Assembly (NCBI GenBank): GCA_902629495.1 | Contig: CACORA010000030.1 | Coordinates: forward strand, 1 to 23,499 | DNA length: 23,499 nucleotides | From: Planctomycetaceae bacterium | GTDB lineage: Bacteria > Planctomycetota > Planctomycetia > Pirellulales > UBA1268 | Direction of reading: 5' to 3' | In this document: piece by piece, positions 7,935 through 15,982 of the stretch | How positions within the stretch are numbered: position 1 is the first letter of the stretch | How the letters are laid out: each line of letters starts with the position of its first letter | The notes under the pieces: generated by a model | What the model was told of the DNA's origin: nothing | What the model saw: only the letters and a program-made list of their open reading frames with translations | Database searches by the model: none | Made by a program: the position numbers and the translations under genes

Positions 7935-7967
7935 GCCCATCAGGAAGTCAACACCTGCTTGATGGGC
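7935..7967. other. Inverted repeat between convergent genes
   Basis: GCCCATCA (7935-7942) pairs with TGATGGGC (7960-7967), extended by a G-T and a G-C pair to about 10 bp with a 13-base loop. It covers the last codons and TGA stop of the DUF1501 gene and starts eight bases after the stop of the second barrel gene. There is no T-run on either side, so it may be a weak two-way terminator or an mRNA-end hairpin; this is not proven. Confidence 0.35.
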
Positions 7968-9226
7968 AATCCTTCATGCGCTATCTTAAATGGTCGCAAT
8001 GTGGGTGACATAACGATTTCCTCTCTGGGAAGACCCATTGCCTCAGCAATCGTTGCATTGAGATCTGCTGGATCTACACCATCTTCATCAACAAGATGTC
8101 CATCTTTGTCAGATTTTCCATAGATCTGGCCACCTGCAATCCCAGCACCTGCGAGCAGGGCTGAAAACACAGCTGGATGATGATCTCGTCCACCGTTGTA
8201 ATTCACCTCCGGTGATCGCCCAAATTCAGTCGTTACTACTACGAGTGTGTCTTCAAGGAGCCCTCGCAATGATAGGTCATCCAAGAGAGCGCCAAGCGCT
8301 CGATCCAAACTGGCTGCTTTAGACGGCATCGTGTTGGAATCCCAAAGTGTATTGTGCATGTCCCAACCACCAAGCGTCACATCGACACATCGCACATTGT
8401 TTTCAATAAGTCGCCGTGCAAGCATGCATCCCTGACCAAAAGCATCTCGACCATAACGATCACGATCTACGGAGGTCTCTTCATTGAGATCAAATGCTCT
8501 GAGCTCACCACTTGCCAATAACTCCGTGGCTTGATCATAAAAGTCTGTGTACGTCTTGACCGCTTTCACAGGATACTTTTCACGAAATTGTTGATCGAAT
8601 GTATCAATCAGTTCCATACGTTTTGAGAACGATTGATCTGTGAGATACGATGGAGGTGTCGTATTTTCGAGACCCTTATTTGGATCCCCAATCGGAAGTG
8701 GGCTGAAAGTAGGATCAAGAAATCCAGCACTTGGATGCCTCGGAGACGCTCCAATCAGTACGCTTTCTGGGAGTGTTTCATTCCGCTGACCCAACAGTCG
8801 TTGAATCCATGGACCAAGAGAAGGATGTCTTTCTGTGGCGATTTGTTCGTAACTTGTTCGCATTAAATACTCACCCTGCTCATGATCAGCCGTTTGTGTA
8901 GTAAGCGAGCGAATCAGTGCCACTTGATCGATGTGTTGGGCTGTGAGTGGAAGGTATTCTCCTAACTGAACGCCGGGGATTTTTGTCCCTAAAACACCCG
9001 TTTGACCCTGACTTTTCCTTCCCGGCTTTGGATCAAAGGTATCGATATGACTCATCCCTCCCGCCATAAATAAATAAATCAGTCGCTTTGCCTTTCCAGT
9101 AGATGGATCTGCAGAAGCCGTACGCACCAACGACGGCAACAGTCCCACACCAAGGGCTGTTTGTGCCGCTCCTAAAAGGAGTTGTCGTCGACCGATTCGA
9201 TCTATTCGAGATACTAGCTCTCGCAT
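7940..9226 (-). CDS. DUF1501 protein, Tat-exported
   Basis: A 428-residue member of DUF1501, an alkaline-phosphatase/sulfatase-superfamily-like group abundant in planctomycetes whose substrate is not established. A twin-arginine signal is present at the N-terminus: GRRQLLLGAAQTALG at about 12-26, ending near TASAD. Conserved blocks are MAGGMSHIDTFD at 54-65, GGWDMH at 286-291, TTEFGRSPE at 332-340 and GRDHHP at 346-351, the expected metal-site blocks of the fold. The ATG at 9226 is chosen because it puts the Tat motif near the N-terminus and falls 23 bases after the upstream stop. The open frame reaches 9292, but that would overlap the upstream gene. It forms a pair with the TPR-DUF1549-DUF1553 gene and probably works with that protein outside the cytoplasm. 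Confidence 0.92.
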   Translation of the reverse strand: MRELVSRIDRIGRRQLLLGAAQTALGVGLLPSLVRTASADPSTGKAKRLIYLFMAGGMSHIDTFDPKPGRKSQGQTGVLGTKIPGVQLGEYLPLTAQHIDQVALIRSLTTQTADHEQGEYLMRTSYEQIATERHPSLGPWIQRLLGQRNETLPESVLIGASPRHPSAGFLDPTFSPLPIGDPNKGLENTTPPSYLTDQSFSKRMELIDTFDQQFREKYPVKAVKTYTDFYDQATELLASGELRAFDLNEETSVDRDRYGRDAFGQGCMLARRLIENNVRCVDVTLGGWDMHNTLWDSNTMPSKAASLDRALGALLDDLSLRGLLEDTLVVVTTEFGRSPEVNYNGGRDHHPAVFSALLAGAGIAGGQIYGKSDKDGHLVDEDGVDPADLNATIAEAMGLPREEIVMSPTLRPFKIAHEGLPIKQVLTS

Positions 9227-9249
9227 GTTTCTAAACCCCAAAGGCTGCC

Positions 9250-12141
9250 TTACTGAATAAAAAGAAACTCTCGCGTATTGAGGAGTGACCACACAACATT
9301 CCCATAGCCAGCAGGGCCAATCTCTTTCACTTCTTTCATGGCTGCCAACAGTTCATCTTCTGTTGGATTGCGCGAGAGAATGGTAAGAAAACACACATCA
9401 ATACCATCATGAATCGTTTTTTTGCGAATAATATTGTTATAGATTGTGGAATTCTTCTCCAGAAGCATATGGGATATCTGTCCATTAAACATGAATAGTA
9501 CCTGAGGAACTGAACCCCATGTTGAAGAAGCCTGAATGAGCTGCCGATCAGACTGACCAAACATTCTCAAAAAATGATTTGCTGGCAACGGCGACGGCAA
9601 CTCTGATGCTCGAGCTAAAAGATTCCCCTTGTAGGTATATGGCTTTTTCAGTTCTCGACTTTGTTGGTCAATCGCTTGAAGCTTTTGGATTGAAGTGATC
9701 AGATCCTCTGCCGAGTCTTTATTAAGATCAACGGAGACAGCCTCCGCAAAAAGGCTCGCTGGAGGCTCACGATATTCCATTGGATACACAGCCAATGTAA
9801 GTATTGAATCCCAAGCCTGCTCCGCTGTCATTCGTCGTAGCATAGGGCCAGGGACATGATATGGCTTCCCTGCAACCACTTCTTCACAACAGGCCTGTCT
9901 CTGATACGCCTCTGTATTATAGAGTACCCTTTGAAACTCCTTCATATCGAAATCCAGATCTCGCATGAGCTTTTCAAGAAATTCCATAAGAGGGGGATTC
10001 GCAGCGATGGTCGATTCACTCATATCATCTTCTGGTTCAATCTGACCTGCACCAAAAGCACGTTTCCAAAGACGGTTAGCTATTGTGAGTGCAAACCGAG
10101 GGTTGTCAGCAGATGCAAGCCATCTCGCAAACCCCTGGCGTGGCGTTTCTCCTGGCTTGAAAGTTACGTCTGAACCGAACAGTACCTTGGGTCTTACCGT
10201 TTCATTGGGCTTTGCATCGTCATAAGCATAATTTGCAGGTAGTGACAACTGCGTTGACATATTGTCATGAACAATCATCCTGTTTCTGCGCATGTGACGG
10301 TCAAACTCATAGGACTGTCGACGCCTATCTTCTTCTTCTTGTTCAATAGCGTCAAAATCTTTTCTTAACTTTGGAATCGGATTGGCTGCGAAAAATCGCT
10401 TATCGCCTCCAGCGATCTCGGTTCGGGTTCCGAACATGAAAGCAGCTGCTTCATAAAACTGTTTTTGTGTCCATGAATCAAATGGATGGTTATGACACTG
10501 CGCACATCCAATACGGGTTCCCAAAAAAATACGAACCGTATTATTCACAATGTCCAGAGGCATACCAGGATCTCTCTGAAGATAACCTGTCGCAGGATTG
10601 TCCCATGTTGCTCCTTCAGCCGTAAGCATTGCCTGAACCATTTCGTCCCATGGCATATTCTCTGCCAGAGACTGCTTTATCCACTGACGCCATGGTTCTC
10701 CACGCACATAATCTCCTACTGGCCGATCACGATACCGAAAAACATCTGCCCAGTAGTTGAAAAAATGCTGTGCATACTCATCTCTTGCCAACAAGTCATC
10801 TATCAACTTTGTTCGCTTTGCCGGATCCTGTGAATGAAGAAACCTGTTCACTTCAAGGTATGTTGGGATTCGTCCTACAATATCAAGATAAAGACGTCGC
10901 ACGAAATGTGAGTCCTCAGATCGTGGCATAGGGGTTATCTGATGGATGTCATAGTTTTCCTGAACAAGCTCATCAATCTTTTTTGCATCGTTCATAACAT
11001 CATCATGTTTAGATGGATCTACTCCCTTTGATAGCAATTCAAAGCGAGGCGGCAGTTCAGATTTGGTGATCGCTCGCTTCTTCTTTGATGGATCAACTGG
11101 TCGTAGTTGTTCTGCCATCTGCAGATCTGCCCTGAATGCATCCATATCGTGCAAACGCTTATGCACTTCTGCCCGACCGGCATAGGCCCCCATAAGCTTC
11201 GGTGACAACTCGATCACTTTCGAAAAATCTTTCTTTGACAGCTCATAGTCTCTGGCTGATAACCTGATTTGTGCTCTCGCCAAAAACGCTTCTGGTTCAC
11301 GGGGATCAAGGCGAATTGCCTCTTCAAAAAGAGGCAACGCTGCAGCCCCATTGTCTTGCCACATCCAAATAAAGCCTCGCTCAAGATGTGCTCGAGCCAT
11401 ATCTGGCTGAGATTCAATAGCTCGATCCGCATCCTGTGCTGCACCTTTCAAATCGCCACTGGCAGCCTTGAGTCGAGCTCGAATACAGAGTGCTTCACAG
11501 AGTCGAGAATCCATCGAAAGGGCCTTCTCAACATCTTCTCGAGCTCTCTGAATATCGTTTTTAGCAGCTTTTGCAGCTCCACGACGGGCATAGGCAACAG
11601 CTAACTGATCATTGAGTTTGATTGCTTTTTCCTGAAGTTCGATACAACCGTTAATATCTCCTTTTGCACCACGAGCAAAGCCAAGATGACTCAAGGCTAA
11701 TGCTGACTCAGGATCTATTTGTGTTGCTCGAGTGAACGTCCGGATAGCCTTATCGTAATCATGGCGTGCAAGATAAGCCTTACCGCGATGGTAATGTGCA
11801 TCAAAAAAATTTGGTGACTCAAGAATGGCGAAATAACAATTGTCTATGGCCGGAAGATATGAATGTTGTCGGTAATAAATTCTGGATTTTTCGACAAACG
11901 CTCGAGATCTCAGATCAATAAGCCATTCTTCACGACCAGATGTTTGTGTGATCTTGTCAAAGACACTCAGCGCATGATCGTCTTGACCCTCATCAAATGC
12001 CACCTGACCCTGAGAAAACAATTCGCGGATATTGCTTTCATCTGCCGCATGGACAATCATTCCCTTCATGCACACCAACAATACCGCTAAGCCAAAGAAA
12101 GAAAGAAAATAACCCTTTATTACTTTCATGCTTTTCCCCAT
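9250..12141 (-). CDS. TPR protein fused to DUF1549 and DUF1553 domains
   Basis: A 963-residue exported protein. A signal peptide occupies about 1-33 (ending VHAAD). TPR-like helical repeats follow from about 40 to 345, with pattern residues such as AHYHRGKAYLARHDYDKAI and AHLERGFIWMWQDNGAA. A DUF1549 domain spans about 390-570 and contains RRLYLDIVGRIPT (415-427) and a haem-c-like CAQCH at 546-550, in the context CAQCHNHPFDSWTQ. A DUF1553 domain spans about 670-963 with NRLWKRAFGAGQ and LYNTEAYQRQ. Many relatives carry a cytochrome-c-like domain in front, so here TPRs take that position. The frame starts at the ATG at 12141; an ATG four codons later is equally possible. DUF1501 follows after 23 bases. 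Both proteins are probably part of a planctomycete-specific extracytoplasmic system of unknown biochemistry. Confidence 0.93.
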   Translation of the reverse strand: MGKSMKVIKGYFLSFFGLAVLLVCMKGMIVHAADESNIRELFSQGQVAFDEGQDDHALSVFDKITQTSGREEWLIDLRSRAFVEKSRIYYRQHSYLPAIDNCYFAILESPNFFDAHYHRGKAYLARHDYDKAIRTFTRATQIDPESALALSHLGFARGAKGDINGCIELQEKAIKLNDQLAVAYARRGAAKAAKNDIQRAREDVEKALSMDSRLCEALCIRARLKAASGDLKGAAQDADRAIESQPDMARAHLERGFIWMWQDNGAAALPLFEEAIRLDPREPEAFLARAQIRLSARDYELSKKDFSKVIELSPKLMGAYAGRAEVHKRLHDMDAFRADLQMAEQLRPVDPSKKKRAITKSELPPRFELLSKGVDPSKHDDVMNDAKKIDELVQENYDIHQITPMPRSEDSHFVRRLYLDIVGRIPTYLEVNRFLHSQDPAKRTKLIDDLLARDEYAQHFFNYWADVFRYRDRPVGDYVRGEPWRQWIKQSLAENMPWDEMVQAMLTAEGATWDNPATGYLQRDPGMPLDIVNNTVRIFLGTRIGCAQCHNHPFDSWTQKQFYEAAAFMFGTRTEIAGGDKRFFAANPIPKLRKDFDAIEQEEEDRRRQSYEFDRHMRRNRMIVHDNMSTQLSLPANYAYDDAKPNETVRPKVLFGSDVTFKPGETPRQGFARWLASADNPRFALTIANRLWKRAFGAGQIEPEDDMSESTIAANPPLMEFLEKLMRDLDFDMKEFQRVLYNTEAYQRQACCEEVVAGKPYHVPGPMLRRMTAEQAWDSILTLAVYPMEYREPPASLFAEAVSVDLNKDSAEDLITSIQKLQAIDQQSRELKKPYTYKGNLLARASELPSPLPANHFLRMFGQSDRQLIQASSTWGSVPQVLFMFNGQISHMLLEKNSTIYNNIIRKKTIHDGIDVCFLTILSRNPTEDELLAAMKEVKEIGPAGYGNVVWSLLNTREFLFIQ

Positions 12142-12219
12142 TAGATCGTAACTCGCTAATTACGACATCGTGTTTCTTGTATCCTATTGTCTAAATAATT
12201 TTCTACTGATGCATAATGG

Positions 12220-12248
12220 GTTGAAGATCGTGAGAAACGGACTTCAAC
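12220..12248. other. Inverted repeat at the end of the polyprenyl glycosyltransferase gene
   Basis: GTTGAAG (12220-12226) pairs with CTTCAAC (12242-12248), a 7-bp stem with a 15-base loop overlapping the stop codon of the minus-strand glycosyltransferase. No T-run follows on the minus strand. It may be a weak terminator or mRNA-end hairpin ahead of the TPR-DUF1549 gene. Confidence 0.25.
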
Positions 12249-13224
12249 GATGAGAGCTGCTCGATTCCTCGGATGATGAGAATACATTTTTCCCTATCCT
12301 CCTTCTCACGAGGAATAAGGGGCGACCAATAACTTCTGTATGAATGTGTCCAATATAAAGAGCAACTAAGCCAATACAGCCAAGTACAATTCCATTCATT
12401 ATCACATTTGACACAATCACAAAAGATAATGGAGAAAAACCAAAAGTATTCCCAATAAACTTGTCTGTCACCATAAACGTGAGCAGTCCACCAAAGACAA
12501 TAATCACAAAAAGACCAATGTATCCAGCAAGTTTTAGTGGGGCCAATGAGAATGCCATAAAACTGTTAAGTGCTAAACGAAAAAGTCTTGAATAACTATA
12601 TCGTGCCTTACCTGCATGCCGTGCTGGTGCCTCAAAGACGACCGTTGTCTTTTGAAATCCCATCCAATCAATGAGCCCCCGAAAGAGACGGTTCCGTTCA
12701 GTAAATCTCTTGAGGGAATCGATGACGATGCGATCAAGCAGCCGAAAGTCTGTGGTACCTGGTTCCATCCTGAAATCAGAAATCGAGTTCAGTAACGTAT
12801 AGAAGACAGTTGATCCTAGCCAACGAAGAAACGGTTGTTCCTCTATCTTCACGCGGCACGTCGCCACAATCTCATAGCCTGCTTCCCATTCTCGAATGAG
12901 GTCAGGGATATAGCGAGGTGGGTGCTGCAAATCAGCATCCATAATAATGACTGCATCACAATCAAGGACACTGATACCAGCAGTAAGCGCCATCTCTTTA
13001 CCGAAATTACGCGAAAGTTCAATAATCGATATCTTCTGATCTACATCAGCAAGGCTTTCGAGAATACTCGTCGTGTCATCAGTACTACCATCATCAACGA
13101 AAAGATATGTGAAATCATACCTGTGCAGACCATTCGTCGAAGCATCTAACTGTTCTATGAGCGCAGCGATATTGCTTGCTTCATTGAACGCAGGAATCAA
13201 TACCGTGATATGACGTTTCAACAT
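12244..13224 (-). CDS. GtrB/ArnC-like polyprenyl-phosphate glycosyltransferase (GT2)
   Basis: This 326-residue family 2 glycosyltransferase has two C-terminal membrane segments (about 234-252 and 266-292), the layout of enzymes that move a sugar from a nucleotide donor onto undecaprenyl or polyprenyl phosphate on the cytoplasmic face (GtrB, ArnC and DPM1-like subfamilies). Motifs: PAFNEASNI at 11-19, DDGSTDD at 44-50, the metal-binding DADLQHPP at 96-103, DFRLLDR at 159-165, RGLIDWMGF at 182-190 and the basic KARYSYSRL before the membrane. The resulting lipid-linked sugar would serve a GT-C transferase such as those encoded further right. The C-terminus is serine-rich. The sugar (glucose, mannose, aminoarabinose or other) cannot be read from the sequence. 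The start lies 132 bases from the divergent GT2 gene. Confidence 0.88.
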   Translation of the reverse strand: MLKRHITVLIPAFNEASNIAALIEQLDASTNGLHRYDFTYLFVDDGSTDDTTSILESLADVDQKISIIELSRNFGKEMALTAGISVLDCDAVIIMDADLQHPPRYIPDLIREWEAGYEIVATCRVKIEEQPFLRWLGSTVFYTLLNSISDFRMEPGTTDFRLLDRIVIDSLKRFTERNRLFRGLIDWMGFQKTTVVFEAPARHAGKARYSYSRLFRLALNSFMAFSLAPLKLAGYIGLFVIIVFGGLLTFMVTDKFIGNTFGFSPLSFVIVSNVIMNGIVLGCIGLVALYIGHIHTEVIGRPLFLVRRRIGKNVFSSSEESSSSHR

Positions 13225-13344
13225 ATTTTACAGATCTCATCAAAAAGTATTGTTCTTACATCCACTGTCATATCTATCAATCAAACGCAAACAACAGCAT
13301 GGTGATACTCATCACACCCTTCATCCGCACCGTTCAATCCATAC

Positions 13345-13350
13345 TATAAT
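13345..13350 (+). promoter_or_regulatory. Candidate -10 box placed for a leaderless transcript
   Basis: A perfect TATAAT ends six bases before the ATG at 13357, so a start about seven bases downstream would fall on the ATG itself. No good -35 is seen; the best is TTCATC at 13320-13325 with a 19-base spacer. The start has no Shine-Dalgarno site, which agrees with leaderless translation, but chance remains possible in this A/T-rich gap. Confidence 0.35.
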
Positions 13351-13356
13351 TATGCC

Positions 13357-14412
13357 ATGAGTAGTTCTTCCGTCCTTGAAAGTATCGATGTTACGGTTGT
13401 TATGCCGACACTCAATGCGGAAAAAACCCTGCAATCCTCATTGGCGTCACTGAAGCGTCAGTCTTATCCGCAGGAAAAAATACACATTCTTATCGTTGAC
13501 GGCGGATCGACAGACTGCACTGAGAGCATTGCTCAACAATATGGGTGCACTATTTTGCATAACAGAAAACAACAGCAAGAGTATGGCAAACTCATTGGCA
13601 TCCAGGCCTCTGAAAGCCGATATCTTATGTTTCTCGATGCCGACGAGGAACTTGAAAACAAAGATGACCTCAAGAGAAAAATAGATGCATTCGTTGAAAC
13701 GAGCGTACCTTTTCTTTGGTCTTCTGGTTACAAAAAACCACCAGATGCTTCATTTATTAATGAGTACATCAATCTTTTTTCTGATCCTTTTGCCTTTTTT
13801 ATATATCGAGTTTCGACAGACTATTATCTCTATGTTCCATCCATGCGAAGACGATATCCGTGTTATTCAGAGAACAGTCAACGCCTTCTCTTTCAATTTT
13901 CTGAACTCGACCGACTGCCTCTTCTTGACTTAGCCGCTGGTGCCATGATTGACCGGCAAAAATTTCAACTAGCCTTTGATGCGGATAGTTCAAAGGAACG
14001 TATGATTCCAACCTGCTTCCAACAATTAATGAAGGATGATCCTCGTTTAGCCGTTGTTAAGGACTGTCCTGTCGTCCATTACTCAGCAGAGACGTTTCAA
14101 ACATATCTCCACAAACTTTGTTGGCGTGTCAGTGCCAATGTTCATTATCCATCAATTCCAGGAACTGGTTTCACGAATCGTGCATCTCTTCAAGGTACAA
14201 AAGTGCATATTAAGAAGTATTTTTTTATCCCGTATGCCTTAACGATTCTCCCAGCCGCAATCGACGCCTTCGTGATGGCGATAAGAACAGGAAAAACAAT
14301 TACACTTCTGCATATTCCGCTTTCTTTCTTTACTGCCATTCTTATTCTCTATCATGGAATCCTCAGAAGCATGGGCATTCGGCCAAAGCTGCATACATAT
14401 GGCAAAAAATGA
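13357..14412 (+). CDS. Family 2 glycosyltransferase
   Basis: A 351-residue protein with an N-terminal GT-A domain: VVMPTLNAEKTL at 14-25, DGGSTD at 48-53 and the acidic DADEE at 94-98 (nucleotide-sugar and metal binding). The C-terminal third is basic, with hydrophobic stretches near 288-306 and 315-336 that probably hold it at the inner face of the membrane. It differs from the ArnC-like neighbour, so it more likely adds a sugar to a growing lipid-linked glycan. Donor and acceptor cannot be read. The 2-epimerase-like gene starts 30 bases downstream in the same direction, suggesting one transcript. Confidence 0.85.
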   Translation: MSSSSVLESIDVTVVMPTLNAEKTLQSSLASLKRQSYPQEKIHILIVDGGSTDCTESIAQQYGCTILHNRKQQQEYGKLIGIQASESRYLMFLDADEELENKDDLKRKIDAFVETSVPFLWSSGYKKPPDASFINEYINLFSDPFAFFIYRVSTDYYLYVPSMRRRYPCYSENSQRLLFQFSELDRLPLLDLAAGAMIDRQKFQLAFDADSSKERMIPTCFQQLMKDDPRLAVVKDCPVVHYSAETFQTYLHKLCWRVSANVHYPSIPGTGFTNRASLQGTKVHIKKYFFIPYALTILPAAIDAFVMAIRTGKTITLLHIPLSFFTAILILYHGILRSMGIRPKLHTYGKK

Positions 14413-14442
14413 GTAATAAAACCTAAAATACTCGAGATTATA

Positions 14443-15540
14443 GTGATTTTTGTACTCATCGGGACAACTGCTGAACTCATCAAATTGACTCCGGTCATTC
14501 TTGCCTTGCAGGCTCGAAGCATAACGGTTGTTCCAATTGCAACCGGACAAAACGATCTTAGAAAAAGTGATCTCTACCAAATCGTTTTCCCAAATGAGAT
14601 TGATCACTGGATAACCCATCGTCCTATTCACCAAACGACGTTTTCCTTTCTCTGGTGGACGATAGAGTGTTTTCTAAAGTCACCTTTTCTTCTCAAGAAA
14701 ATATTTCAGCAAAAAAATAGCGTGCGTCCATATCTTATTGTTCATGGTGATACGGTCAGTACACTCATTGGGACACTGTCAGCATGGTTAGCCGGCGCAA
14801 AGATTGTTCACATCGAGGCTGGCCTTCGGAGCTTTCATCTGCTGCGCCCATTTCCAGAAGAAATGTGTCGTATGCTGGTTTCCAAATTCACCACATTGGC
14901 ATTTTGTCCTGGTAAAAAAGCTGTTGGAAACCTCCGTGCTGCGCGTGGTCTTCAAGTCATTGACACCTGTGAAAACACATTAATCGACTCCCTACGATTT
15001 GCACTCTCTCGTCCACTTTGCAAGCATCTTACCGAATGCCTACCAAAGCAATTCTTTGTGAGCATATGTCACCGCCAAGAGAATCTATTGGACAAAGTCT
15101 TCCTTCAAAAATTTATGCAATACATTGAGAATGCCAGTCAAAAAATTCCCTGCGTGACAATTTTGCACAAGCCCGCTCTGCAGGTATTTCGAGAGCTTGG
15201 AATGATTGAGCGACTTGAAAAGAATAGCCAGATAATAAGTCTCCCACGTCAAGGATATATTGATTTTACTTACATTCTTCAACAGTCTGACTACGTCCTG
15301 ACTGATGGAGGGAGTAATCAAGAAGAGTGCTATTACCTCGGAAAACCGTGTCTGTTGCTCAGGAGAGAAACCGAACGTGATGAAGGACTCGGAGAAAATG
15401 TTGTGCTCAGTCACAAAAAGGAATCTATCATCTTGCAGTTTTTATCGAATCCATCCCAATGGAAACGTGATCCTCCAGTAATCCATATCTCCCCGAGCGA
15501 ACTGATCGCCGAAACATTATCGAAGCTGTTGACTTCGTGA
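14443..15540 (+). CDS. UDP-N-acetylglucosamine 2-epimerase-like protein (WecB family)
   Basis: A 365-residue GT-B-fold protein of the WecB/MnaA family, which interconverts UDP-GlcNAc and UDP-ManNAc. Conserved marks: IKL with K14, HGDT at 101-104, EAGLRS at 125-130, FPEE at 137-140, CHRQEN at 209-214, QEE at 293-295 and TERDE at 310-314. Several usual residues differ. The N-terminal GTRPE is GTTAE, the TDSGG loop reads TDGGS, and TERPE is TERDE. It may therefore act on another UDP-sugar or be a hydrolysing variant. The start is the GTG at 14443, the only common start before IGTTAELIKL; the previous gene's stop lies 30 bases upstream. It would supply an activated sugar to the neighbouring glycosyltransferases. 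Confidence 0.8.
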   Translation: MIFVLIGTTAELIKLTPVILALQARSITVVPIATGQNDLRKSDLYQIVFPNEIDHWITHRPIHQTTFSFLWWTIECFLKSPFLLKKIFQQKNSVRPYLIVHGDTVSTLIGTLSAWLAGAKIVHIEAGLRSFHLLRPFPEEMCRMLVSKFTTLAFCPGKKAVGNLRAARGLQVIDTCENTLIDSLRFALSRPLCKHLTECLPKQFFVSICHRQENLLDKVFLQKFMQYIENASQKIPCVTILHKPALQVFRELGMIERLEKNSQIISLPRQGYIDFTYILQQSDYVLTDGGSNQEECYYLGKPCLLLRRETERDEGLGENVVLSHKKESIILQFLSNPSQWKRDPPVIHISPSELIAETLSKLLTS

Positions 15541-15543
15541 GTG

Positions 15544-15669
15544 CTAATAAATCAACGCATCCAAAAGCCGTTGTAGTGCGTTTTCTTTTGCACACGACAC
15601 CATTCCGCATCGAGGAGGTGTTGGCGTATTGCGCGCATCCAGTTTTCCTTTACGTCTATTTGTTTGCAC
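15544..15669 (-). other. Short open frame of 41 residues, possible gene remnant
   Basis: A frame on the minus strand runs from a GTG at 15669 to a TAG at 15544-15546 and ends ENALQRLLDALIY, an amphipathic tail that looks protein-like. Read back past the GTG it stays open for ten more codons (including FYRPGHYSRN) until a TAA. It overlaps the end of the 108-residue frame by 14 bases in another frame, so the two could be pieces of one decayed gene. No family was recognised. Confidence 0.2.
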
Positions 15670-15982
15670 ATTTCTTGAGTAATGACCAGGACGATAAAAC
15701 TGGTCTATTTACAATCATTGAGAGACCATTCCATATGGAAAATGTCTTACCAGAGTAGGACCCAATCCTCTCACGTACATCAATAAACAAAACAGAATGA
15801 TTGAGGTGTTGCTTTTTCTTGATGGGCTGTTTCATCGCTTCACGATCTGGACGGCCAGAATCAGCACTCACGCAAATGGCCTTGAATGTGTAGTGACGAA
15901 TATGAAAAGATCCTTGAGTTCTTTCGATATCATTAAGAACTGCATACTTAGGGCCCTTAACTTCCCAGAGATTTACAACCAT
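15656..15982 (-). CDS. Hypothetical 108-residue protein or gene remnant
   Basis: An ATG at 15982 overlaps the flippase stop codon by a few bases, as in translationally coupled genes, and opens 108 codons on the same strand. The product is basic, with segments such as WEVKGPKYAVLNDIERTQG, KQPIKKKQHLNHSVLFIDV and a C-terminal WSLLKKCANK. It has no signal peptide, membrane helix or motif I recognise. Codon choice resembles the neighbours. It is the longest frame in the 432 bases between the epimerase-like and flippase stops. A shorter plus-strand frame (about 15538-15758) and the 41-residue minus-strand frame also lie there. Whether it is expressed is uncertain. Confidence 0.4.
   Translation of the reverse strand: MVVNLWEVKGPKYAVLNDIERTQGSFHIRHYTFKAICVSADSGRPDREAMKQPIKKKQHLNHSVLFIDVRERIGSYSGKTFSIWNGLSMIVNRPVLSSWSLLKKCANK

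Noticed and set aside
7848..8123. Plus-strand frame across the end of the second barrel gene
   Set aside because: It overlaps two well-supported genes in other frames and has no ribosome binding site or motif.
15538..15758. Plus-strand frame of 73 codons after the epimerase-like gene
   Set aside because: It begins with a GTG overlapping the previous stop region, shows no motif, and lies opposite the more protein-like minus-strand frames.
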